Part shown: one piece after another, positions 1-6,166 of the stretch | How the letters are laid out: every line of letters starts with the position of its first letter | How positions within the stretch are numbered: position 1 is the stretch's first letter | From: Haemophilus sp. | GTDB lineage: Bacteria; Pseudomonadota; Gammaproteobacteria; Enterobacterales; Pasteurellaceae | NCBI GenBank assembly: GCA_019423005.1 | Contig: JAHZCF010000086.1 | Coordinates: forward strand, 1-18,302 | DNA: 18,302 nt | Reading direction: 5' to 3' | Translations under genes and position numbers: made by a program | The notes under the pieces: model-generated | Told to the model about the DNA's origin: nothing | The model's database searches: none | Seen by the model: only the letters and a program-made list of their open reading frames with translations

Positions 1-26
1 CTGGTCGCTGAACGTAGTTTTGGCAT
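1..26 (-). CDS. ilvD: IlvD dihydroxy-acid dehydratase, 5' end only (partial)
   Basis: Only the first eight codons are in the window, reading MPKLRSAT on the minus strand from ATG at 26-24 and running off the left edge. This matches the very conserved start of dihydroxy-acid dehydratase (E. coli begins MPKYRSAT). A good ribosome binding site, GGAGAG at 39-34, lies 7 bases before the ATG. IlvD is the [Fe-S] enzyme that dehydrates 2,3-dihydroxy acids in isoleucine/valine synthesis. It lies downstream of ilvG and ilvM on the same strand, as expected for an ilvGMDA-type operon, but two lipoprotein genes intervene. The call rests on eight residues plus context; extending leftward would settle it. 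Confidence 0.82.
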
Positions 27-155
27 AAATAATCTCTCCAAGTAGTAAATTTATTGCTAAATATAGCTTCTGTATTTCACAGTGTAGGGACAAATCACAT
101 ACATTTGCCTCTACAGATATCACATTGTTTTGTTTATATTAAAAATCCATGTACC

Positions 156-791
156 TTACGGAGACGTAACAGTCGTAAGAACTTTCTCAACAATTGCAAA
201 TGGTAGTCCTATGATGGCAAAAGGAATAATAATAGCTGAAAGTGCAGTCTCTTCTTTGTTCAATTTATTAATACTAATTTCTTTTTCATTGCTAAACTCT
301 ACATATTTTGTTTCTAATGGCTGAATAAGCTTAGCCTTTTGCAAAATCTCATTTTTATTTTTTATATCAACAAGATTTCCATTATTCATTGAAAAAAACA
401 TTCTATGTCCATCTCTATAAGGAGAATTTATATTATAAAGTTCATCAAGTTGAGCTTTTGTTAAATTTTGGTGGTTAAAATATATTGATAAGAATGCCTC
501 TACTTCATTGGTTTTAACATTTTTTCTTATCTCATCAATCTTCACAAAAGAAATATTTTTAGTATAAGGTGACTCAAGTAATTTAATCAATTGAGCCGTA
601 TTCCCATTATCTTTACTATTAAATTGATAACTATTAAGTTGCCCAATAGCATAAATCCGATTGTCAGCAATAAAGAAAGATTTGATCACTTCTTTTTTTG
701 ATGATAATTCTTTATATTGTTGATCTGCTGTTATACAGCCCAATAAAAACGTAGCTATCAACACCCCAATAAATAAACGCATTTTTTTCAT
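156..791 (-). CDS. Putative lipoprotein B inside the ilv cluster
   Basis: A 211-residue protein of unknown function. The N-terminus is a lipoprotein signal: basic MKKMR, a hydrophobic run, then lipobox L16-L17-G18-C19, so the mature protein should be lipidated at Cys19. Most of the rest is polar and lysine/asparagine rich. Residues about 184-208 form a hydrophobic segment near the C-terminus. It is a diverged paralogue of the neighbouring lipoprotein at 895-1617: both share a D-(G/N)-R-hydrophobic-aromatic block near residues 43-47, an L-x-SP-x-x-K-x-I block near 71-80, LTK-x-Q-x-DEL near 110-118 and a K-N-x-x-E-(L/I)-L block near 144-150. An AAGG ribosome binding site precedes the chosen ATG. 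The gene is AT-rich compared with ilvG. It lies 129 bases upstream of ilvD and may be read with it. No enzymatic motif is recognisable. Confidence 0.8.
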   Translation of the reverse strand: MKKMRLFIGVLIATFLLGCITADQQYKELSSKKEVIKSFFIADNRIYAIGQLNSYQFNSKDNGNTAQLIKLLESPYTKNISFVKIDEIRKNVKTNEVEAFLSIYFNHQNLTKAQLDELYNINSPYRDGHRMFFSMNNGNLVDIKNKNEILQKAKLIQPLETKYVEFSNEKEISINKLNKEETALSAIIIPFAIIGLPFAIVEKVLTTVTSP

Positions 792-845
792 TTTTTTACC
801 TTCATAATCTTCAGTTATTTTCCCAACCGCTTCACTAATAAATCC

Positions 846-886
846 AAAGTGTGGTTGTTTTTCACTATGAATTTTAACCGCACTTT
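846..886 (-). terminator. Uptake-signal dyad, possible terminator
   Basis: An exact uptake signal (ACCGCACTT at 877-885) faces a one-mismatch copy (AAGTGTGGT at 847-855), giving 11-base arms at 846-856 and 876-886 separated by 19 bases. On the minus-strand transcript 10 of 11 positions pair. It lies in the 103-base gap between the two lipoprotein genes. Inverted pairs of uptake signals acting as transcription terminators are established in Haemophilus. This one has a mismatch and only a short T run, so it may be partial or leaky. Confidence 0.5.
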
Positions 887-894
887 ATTGCTAT

Positions 895-1617
895 TTAACG
901 GAATGAACATAAATCAATGAATCCACTTCGTTCATTCAGACAACCTATCATCGCAACCGGAATCCACAATGGAGCCGTTAAGATTATTAGTGGCGCCGTA
1001 AGTATATTTTCACCAGTGTCCGAAAGGCTATATGATTTACTGGTGGTATAAGTTGTACGATAAACTGTCGCCATAATAGGCTTTGTCAGTTTATATTTTG
1101 CTAGTAATTCATCACGATTTTTATATTCTTGGATAATGCCATCTGCCTTGTACGTTTTAATATAAAAAACATCAAGTTGAGATGAAATACCAAAATCTTC
1201 TTTTATCCCTTGTTTAACCTTGTCTTTTGCTTGAGATGCTTGTGTAAAGTTAAATTGACTGATTAGTTCATCCTGTTGTTTTTTCGTTAATTTATCTGCT
1301 TTAACAAGCACTTTTAAGTATGATGAAGCCCATTGCTTTTTCTCCTCATTCAAATATATATAAAGTTTAGGTGATACTTTTTCTATTGATTTTGCATGGG
1401 GGCTATTAAGGAATGTCGATAAATTAGAAACGTCTTGCCCTTTAAATTCAAAACTTTCTTTATCAGTAAAAACAAAAAGTCTGCCATCTTGGCTAAACAT
1501 AAACATTTGAATTGGTTCTTTACTTGATGTTACATCAGACTCAGTATTTTTATCTACAGTACATGCTGACAAACAAAATAATGAACACAGCATTATGAAT
1601 GATAAGAGCTTTTTCAT
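895..1617 (-). CDS. Putative lipoprotein A, directly after ilvM
   Basis: A 240-residue protein of unknown function with a clear lipoprotein signal: MKKLL, a hydrophobic core and lipobox L16-S17-A18-C19. The body is lysine-rich, with several aromatic-alternating stretches that suggest beta strands. A hydrophobic segment at about 204-225 contains a near-duplicated proline motif (LTAPLI and LTAPLW). Its ATG lies only 12 bases after the ilvM stop, and its ribosome binding site (AAAGGAA) abuts that stop codon, so it is very likely transcribed and translated with ilvGM. It is paralogous to the lipoprotein at 156-791. The lipoprotein call is firm; the function is unknown and I see no link in the protein to amino acid synthesis. 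Confidence 0.82.
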   Translation of the reverse strand: MKKLLSFIMLCSLFCLSACTVDKNTESDVTSSKEPIQMFMFSQDGRLFVFTDKESFEFKGQDVSNLSTFLNSPHAKSIEKVSPKLYIYLNEEKKQWASSYLKVLVKADKLTKKQQDELISQFNFTQASQAKDKVKQGIKEDFGISSQLDVFYIKTYKADGIIQEYKNRDELLAKYKLTKPIMATVYRTTYTTSKSYSLSDTGENILTAPLIILTAPLWIPVAMIGCLNERSGFIDLCSFR

Positions 1618-1629
1618 TTTTAAGTTCCT

Positions 1630-1848
1630 TTACTTAATTTCAATCACATCCGGCAATTTAGCCAACTGATTTACCAACAAATCAAAAGTGCGGTCAGATT
1701 TTACGGTGATTTTTAACTGCACTTGTGTTTCTACCAATGCCATATCCATATTAGTCACAGTGAAGCCACGTAAACGAATAACGCGTAACACGCGTTCTAA
1801 AACCTCTGGACGGTGTTGAGCGATCAAGTCAAAAGTATATTGGTTCAT
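1630..1848 (-). CDS. ilvM: Acetolactate synthase II small (regulatory) subunit IlvM
   Basis: A 72-residue ACT-domain protein, the usual size for IlvM and much shorter than IlvH or IlvN. It supports and regulates the IlvG catalytic subunit in acetohydroxy acid synthase II. The sequence shows the typical pattern: a beta strand, a helix with RPEVLERVLRVIRLRGF, then a valine-rich strand and an N-terminal aromatic. The start codon is one base after the ilvG stop (TAAGATG). Its ribosome binding site GGAGG lies inside the last codons of ilvG, so translation is probably coupled. An exact uptake signal lies inside the gene at 1686-1694. Confidence 0.93.
   Translation of the reverse strand: MNQYTFDLIAQHRPEVLERVLRVIRLRGFTVTNMDMALVETQVQLKITVKSDRTFDLLVNQLAKLPDVIEIK
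1686..1694 (+). repeat. DNA uptake signal sequence (in ilvM)
   Basis: Exact AAGTGCGGT inside ilvM, read on the plus strand. This 9-mer is the uptake signal recognised during natural transformation in Haemophilus and relatives. Confidence 0.9.
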
Positions 1849-1849
1849 C

Positions 1850-3505
1850 TTAAATTTCCTCCAGCATATCCGTATTGCATGCGCCTGGTGGCACTAATGG
1901 CCATACACATTCTTCAGGGGGAATGCATACTTGCAATAAATAGGCAGTTTCACTATTTAATAAACGATTAAGTGCCGCATCTACATCATCAGCGCGCTCA
2001 ATGCGTTCAGCTGGAATATCAAAGGCTTTCGCTAACATCACGAAATCAGGGTTATCTTCTAAAATAGTTTCAGAACGACGTTTATTCCAGAAAAGGTCTT
2101 GCCATTGACGCACCATACCAAGGCGTTGGTTATCTAATAGCAAAATTTTCACGGGTAACTTGCCGCGTTTGATTGAACCTAATTCTTGAATGTTCATCAT
2201 CAATGAACCATCGCCTGTCACTAAAATCACTTCATCATGAGGACGTGCTTTTTTCGCGCCTACCGCTGCAGGTAAACCAAATCCCATTGTGCCGAAGCCT
2301 GCGGAGGTGATATAGTTTTCTGGTGCAAAATGACGCATATGTTGCGCAGACCACATTTGATGTTGGCCCACATCGGTACAAATCACAGCATTTTGAGGTT
2401 TACGCTGTGAAAGTGTGTTAAGCAATGACCAAGGGTCAATAGGACGATTACCTTCGTTATCGATATAAGTGAAATCGAGTTTGGCTTTTAACGATTGGAT
2501 GTGTGCTCGCCAATCATCAATTGCAAGCGGAATACTTAAAGCCTCTAAGGCTTGAATTAAATCACCTTGAAGGGCGACATTTGCCATGCGAAGTTTGTTG
2601 ATTTCCGCGGCATCAATATCACAATGAATGACTTTAGCATGTGGAGCAAAACTGTCTAATTTACCGGTCACACGGTCATCAAAACGTGCACCGCATACTA
2701 ATAATAAATCACATTCTTGCACGGCAATGTTTGCAGCTCTTGTACCGTGCATACCAATCATGCCCATATAAACGGGATCGGTTGGGTCAATTGAGCCTAA
2801 ACCTTTCAATGTTGAAACAGATGGCATTTGGGTGATTTGTAGGAATTTTTTGATCGCTTGTGTTGCTTTCGCCATACCAACACCGCCGCCCACATAAAGC
2901 ACTGGTTTTTTCGCTTGAGCCAATAATGCTTTTGCTTCAGCTAATTTTAATTCTGAAAGTGCGGTTGGTTTTACGATCGGTTTGACTATAGGTTTGACAT
3001 GTTCTGGCACATCACTTACTTGGATGTTGCGAGGCACATCAATGAGAACAGGGCCAGGTCTGCCACTTTGTGCAATTTGGAAAGCAGAAGCAATAATTTC
3101 GGGGAGTTCTTCGATGGATTGCACGATGTAGCTGTGCTTGGTGCAAGCAAGAGATAATCCTAACACATCGACTTCTTGGAAAGCATCTGTACCGATAAGA
3201 GGTGCGGCTACTTGACCGGTAAACGCAACGATTGGTACAGAGTCAGCAAAGGCATCGCCTAAACCGGTAATTAAATTGGTTGCACCCGGACCAGAGGTTG
3301 CCACGCAAACGCCGACTTTGCCAGTAGAGCGTGCATAACCAATCGCGGCTATTGCTGCACCTTGTTCATTACGACAAAGGAGATGGTCAAGACCTGAGTC
3401 ATAGATGGCATCATAGGTTGGCATGATTGCCCCGCCTGGGTAGCCGAAAAGATCGGTTACGCCATGCGCTTTTAAACATTGGATAATGAGTTGTGCGCCT
3501 GTCAT
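1850..3505 (-). CDS. ilvG: Acetolactate synthase II large (catalytic) subunit IlvG
   Basis: A full-length 551-residue thiamine diphosphate enzyme that condenses pyruvate with pyruvate or 2-oxobutyrate, the first committed step to valine/leucine and isoleucine. Visible hallmarks are GYPGG at 21-25, the cofactor-activating glutamate at 47 in RNEQGAA, a flavin/central-domain segment, and the ThDP-binding motif starting VTGDGS in the C-terminal domain and closing at LLLDNQ. The C-terminus ends in WPLVPPGACN, typical of IlvG rather than IlvI or IlvB. The reading frame is intact, unlike the frameshifted ilvG of E. coli K-12. The ATG follows a GGGAAG ribosome binding site. Upstream, 3506-3612 holds a TACAAT hexamer at 3565-3560 that could be a -10 and an 8-bp dyad (3572-3579 with 3596-3603). 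I see no Ile/Leu/Val-rich leader peptide with a ribosome binding site. An uptake signal lies inside at 2957-2965. Confidence 0.95.
   Translation of the reverse strand: MTGAQLIIQCLKAHGVTDLFGYPGGAIMPTYDAIYDSGLDHLLCRNEQGAAIAAIGYARSTGKVGVCVATSGPGATNLITGLGDAFADSVPIVAFTGQVAAPLIGTDAFQEVDVLGLSLACTKHSYIVQSIEELPEIIASAFQIAQSGRPGPVLIDVPRNIQVSDVPEHVKPIVKPIVKPTALSELKLAEAKALLAQAKKPVLYVGGGVGMAKATQAIKKFLQITQMPSVSTLKGLGSIDPTDPVYMGMIGMHGTRAANIAVQECDLLLVCGARFDDRVTGKLDSFAPHAKVIHCDIDAAEINKLRMANVALQGDLIQALEALSIPLAIDDWRAHIQSLKAKLDFTYIDNEGNRPIDPWSLLNTLSQRKPQNAVICTDVGQHQMWSAQHMRHFAPENYITSAGFGTMGFGLPAAVGAKKARPHDEVILVTGDGSLMMNIQELGSIKRGKLPVKILLLDNQRLGMVRQWQDLFWNKRRSETILEDNPDFVMLAKAFDIPAERIERADDVDAALNRLLNSETAYLLQVCIPPEECVWPLVPPGACNTDMLEEI
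2957..2965 (+). repeat. DNA uptake signal sequence (in ilvG)
   Basis: Exact AAGTGCGGT in ilvG, close to a short proline/valine/lysine duplication in the protein (PIVKPIVKP, about residues 172-180). Confidence 0.9.
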
Positions 3506-3610
3506 GTTGCTTCCCGTTTTTATGATTATTGAATAATTTTATAAACACTGAAGTTCAGCATTGTAGCGGAATTTTTCGCCTTTGGTTAGGTTTTAGCGAA
3601 AAAACCAATG

Positions 3611-3644
3611 AAAAAAACACGATAACAAACATTATCGTGTTTTT
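3611..3644 (-). terminator. Rho-independent terminator after the DUF533 gene
   Basis: Perfect 13-bp arms at 3613-3625 and 3632-3644 around a 6-base loop, with A/T runs on both sides. On the minus strand the stem is followed by a T run, so it should end transcription of the DUF533 gene before ilvG. The flanking runs mean it could also work in the other direction. Confidence 0.85.
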
Positions 3645-3651
3645 GAATGAA

Positions 3652-3660
3652 AAGTGCGGT
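3652..3660 (+). repeat. DNA uptake signal sequence
   Basis: Exact AAGTGCGGT in the spacer after the DUF533 gene, beside its terminator. A perfect 9-bp inverted repeat with a single central base (3662-3670 and 3672-3680) follows immediately. Confidence 0.9.
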
Positions 3661-3690
3661 CAGAAAACATGATGTTTTCTTTGCGTAAAA

Positions 3691-4329
3691 TTAGAAGCCT
3701 GCTTGTTTTTCTAATTGTTCCACAAGCGCATCGTCTAAGCCTAACGCTTTTGCTAAGTCTGCTAAGAAAATGATTTCTTTGCGAGATAAATCTTTGCTTA
3801 CTAAACGAGCAGCTAAGTATACATTGCTTGCAAGTGCAGTATCGTTGCCTACAAGACGAGCAATTTCATTGATAGAAATTGGATTTTGAATTTCTTGTGC
3901 AAGCCATTGTGCTAATTCAGGGTTGTTACCTGCTTCGTTTGCAATAATTTGTTTTTCATCTTCTGTGATTTCACCATCTGCTGCCGCTGCGGCGATCATA
4001 GTACGTAAAATTAATTCACCTGCATCTACATGGCTTGATGAGTTTAATACATCAAATGCATTTTCTGAGATTTTTGGTTGGCTGCTTTGTTGGGATTTTT
4101 GATAGTTTTGGTAAGCTTGATAAGCAAGGTTACCTAAAACGGCAAGCGAACCTAATTTAGCTAGGCTTGCACCGCCACTACGACCTAAAATCATCGATAA
4201 AATACCGCCTAACGCTGCACCACCACCTACTTTGGTGAGAGAGTCGATAGTTTGGTTGCCGGTTTCAAGTTTGCTTGCAGAGTTTTTCGCGACATCTAAA
4301 ACTTGGTTTAAAATGCTGTTAAGATCCAT
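3691..4329 (-). CDS. DUF533 family protein (YebE-like, TerB-like fold)
   Basis: A 212-residue protein resembling E. coli YebE (DUF533), an inner-membrane-associated protein of unknown role. Residues 1-30 are a polar helix. Residues 34-70 are glycine-rich and hydrophobic (GGGAALGGILSMILG), a probable membrane-associated segment. Residues 76-90 form a glutamine/serine linker. From about 101 to the end is a helical domain with the acidic signature AAADGEITEDEKQII (115-129), as in TerB-like domains. It begins with ATG after AAAAGGAAA and is transcribed alone: a terminator follows, and the divergent NSS transporter gene starts 164 bases away. The family call is fairly firm; biochemical function is unknown. 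Confidence 0.85.
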   Translation of the reverse strand: MDLNSILNQVLDVAKNSASKLETGNQTIDSLTKVGGGAALGGILSMILGRSGGASLAKLGSLAVLGNLAYQAYQNYQKSQQSSQPKISENAFDVLNSSSHVDAGELILRTMIAAAAADGEITEDEKQIIANEAGNNPELAQWLAQEIQNPISINEIARLVGNDTALASNVYLAARLVSKDLSRKEIIFLADLAKALGLDDALVEQLEKQAGF

Positions 4330-4434
4330 AAATGTTTCCTTTTGGTTGTTTTGTTGATAGTAGTTAAATGCGGCTTTTAGACAGTAAAATTTAAAAAAAA
4401 TTCACTGAATTTAACCTCTCTTTAAACCAAGTTC

Positions 4435-4462
4435 TTGACTCGGTTTTAGAATTCATTATATT
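4435..4462 (+). promoter_or_regulatory. Sigma-70-like promoter for the NSS transporter
   Basis: TTGACT at 4435-4440 and TATATT at 4457-4462 are 16 bases apart and each differs by one base from the -35 and -10 consensus. Transcription would start near 4469, about 25 bases before the chosen ATG at 4494. This also argues against a start at the upstream TTG codon at 4461. Confidence 0.65.
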
Positions 4463-4493
4463 GAAACCTTTCTTCACTAAAAAGGAACTTAAT

Positions 4494-6008
4494 ATGACGC
4501 AGTCAAACGCAAAGCGTGAGACCTTCTCTGGTCGGAAAGCATTTATTATGGCGGCAATTGGATCCGCCGTTGGTTTAGGAAACATTTGGCGTTTCCCTTA
4601 CACCACTTATGAAAACGGGGGCGGTGCATTTATTATCCCTTATCTTATTGCACTTTTAACCGCCGGTATTCCATTACTTTTCTTAGATTATGCAATTGGT
4701 CATCGCCATCGTGGTGGTGCACCACTTTCTTATCGTCGTTTTAACCCACACTTTGAAGTGTTTGGTTGGTGGCAGGTGATGGTGAATGTCATCATCGGTC
4801 TTTACTATGCTGTGGTATTAGGTTGGGCAGCAAGCTATACCTACTTCTCACTTAATTCTGCTTGGGGCGATCAACCAATTGATTTCTTCCTACACGAATT
4901 CTTAAAAATGGGTGATATCAGCAATGGTGTGAGCTTTGAGTTTGTAGGCATGGTGACAGGCCCATTAATTGCTGTATGGTTAGTGGCATTAGGTGTGCTT
5001 TCTTTAGGTATTCAAAAAGGGATTTCTAAATCTTCAGATATCTTGATGCCTGTTTTAGTGGTGATGTTTGTGGCGTTGGTAGTTTATTCTTTATTCTTAC
5101 CAGGTGCAGAAAAAGGCTTAAACGCACTATTTACACCAGACTGGTCAAAACTGTCTAACCCAAGCGTGTGGATTGCGGCTTACGGTCAAATCTTCTTCTC
5201 TCTTTCTATCTGTTTCGGGATTATGATCACGTATGCATCGTACTTGAAAAAAGATTCAGATTTAACAGGTAGCGGTTTAGTTGTTGGTTTTGCGAACTCT
5301 AGTTTTGAAGTGCTTGCCGGTATTGGTGTATTTGCGGCATTAGGTTTCATCGCAACCGCACAAGGTGTAGAAGTGAGCGAAGTGGCAAAAGGTGGTATTG
5401 GTTTAGCTTTCTTTGCATTCCCAACTATTATTAACAAAGCACCATTCGGTGAAGTATTAGGGGTATTGTTCTTCGGTTCATTAACCTTTGCGGCATTAAC
5501 CTCATTTATCTCTGTTATTGAAGTAATCATTTCAGCGATTCAAGATAAACTCCGTTTACGTCGAGCAAAAGCGACCTTTGTTGTTGGTTTACCAATGATG
5601 GTGGTTTCGGTGATTTTATTCGGTACAACAACCGGCTTACCAATGCTTGATGTGTTCGATAAATTTGTGAACTACTTCGGTATTGTAGCAGTGGCATTTG
5701 TTTCATTAATTGTGATTGTTGCAAATGAAAAACTAGGCTTATTAGGCAACCACTTAAATCAAAGCTCTTCATTCAAAGTGGGTTTCCTATGGCGTTTATG
5801 TATTGTCATCACAACCGGTATTCTTGCCTTTATGTTATTCAGTGAAGGTGCGAAAGTATTTACAGAAGGTTATGAAGGTTATCCAAGCTGGTTTGTAAAT
5901 ATCTTTGGTTGGGGTATGGCAATTTCGCTAGTGGTGGTTTCGTTCATTCTTTCTCGTTTAAAATGGAAAAATGAAGACAACTTCAAGCTTGAAGAAAAAG
6001 GAGAATAA
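4494..6008 (+). CDS. Sodium-dependent transporter, NSS (SNF) family
   Basis: A 504-residue multi-spanning inner-membrane symporter that uses the sodium gradient to import small substrates, probably amino acids. The N-terminus has the family signature GSAVGLGNIWRFPY at 23-36 (TM1 sodium/substrate site), followed by ENGGGAF and about 11-12 hydrophobic segments. It resembles the H. influenzae HI_0736 protein. I chose the ATG at 4494 because AAAAAGGAA sits just before it; a TTG at 4461 would place the start inside the promoter. The gene ends 2 bases before a small MetS-like gene. In Corynebacterium the pair MetP/MetS imports methionine and alanine, so a similar substrate is plausible here but not shown. 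Confidence 0.92.
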   Translation: MTQSNAKRETFSGRKAFIMAAIGSAVGLGNIWRFPYTTYENGGGAFIIPYLIALLTAGIPLLFLDYAIGHRHRGGAPLSYRRFNPHFEVFGWWQVMVNVIIGLYYAVVLGWAASYTYFSLNSAWGDQPIDFFLHEFLKMGDISNGVSFEFVGMVTGPLIAVWLVALGVLSLGIQKGISKSSDILMPVLVVMFVALVVYSLFLPGAEKGLNALFTPDWSKLSNPSVWIAAYGQIFFSLSICFGIMITYASYLKKDSDLTGSGLVVGFANSSFEVLAGIGVFAALGFIATAQGVEVSEVAKGGIGLAFFAFPTIINKAPFGEVLGVLFFGSLTFAALTSFISVIEVIISAIQDKLRLRRAKATFVVGLPMMVVSVILFGTTTGLPMLDVFDKFVNYFGIVAVAFVSLIVIVANEKLGLLGNHLNQSSSFKVGFLWRLCIVITTGILAFMLFSEGAKVFTEGYEGYPSWFVNIFGWGMAISLVVVSFILSRLKWKNEDNFKLEEKGE

Positions 6009-6010
6009 AG

Positions 6011-6109
6011 ATGACAAGTATTTCAATTACAATGATGATTGTGGCGCTTTTAGTAATTTGGGGCGGCTTGATCTTTTCCTTAATCAGACTTCCAAAAGAA
6101 GAAAAATAA
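6011..6109 (+). CDS. Small single-span membrane protein, MetS-like NSS transporter subunit
   Basis: A 32-residue protein that starts 2 bases after the transporter stop. Its ribosome binding site AAAGGAG lies in the last codons of the transporter gene. It has one hydrophobic span (about residues 8-25, MMIVALLVIWGGLIFSLI) followed by a charged tail ending KEEK. This is the size, layout and context of the MetS-type small subunit that accompanies NSS methionine/alanine importers. A terminator follows closely, making a two-gene operon. The substrate is inferred by family only. Confidence 0.85.
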   Translation: MTSISITMMIVALLVIWGGLIFSLIRLPKEEK

Positions 6110-6120
6110 GGTCAAAATTG

Positions 6121-6129
6121 ACCGCACTT
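6121..6129 (-). repeat. DNA uptake signal sequence
   Basis: Exact ACCGCACTT (AAGTGCGGT on the minus strand) between the MetS-like gene and the terminator. Confidence 0.9.
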
Positions 6130-6139
6130 TGAAATAAGT

Positions 6140-6165
6140 AGGGCGTGCTGAGCACGCCCTTTTTT
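6140..6165 (+). terminator. Rho-independent terminator of the NSS operon
   Basis: GC-rich 9-bp arms AGGGCGTGC (6140-6148) and GCACGCCCT (6152-6160) with a 3-base loop, then a T run. It lies between convergent genes. On the minus strand the stem lacks a strong T run, so it serves the plus-strand operon best but may also slow cpdB transcripts. Confidence 0.93.
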
Positions 6166-6166
6166 G

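Noticed and set aside
3557..3634. Short minus-strand frame starting in the terminator loop with Val/Ile/Leu codons, as a possible ilv leader peptide.
   Set aside because: No ribosome binding site, the start codon is buried in the loop of a strong terminator, and the hydrophobic residues are mostly phenylalanine.
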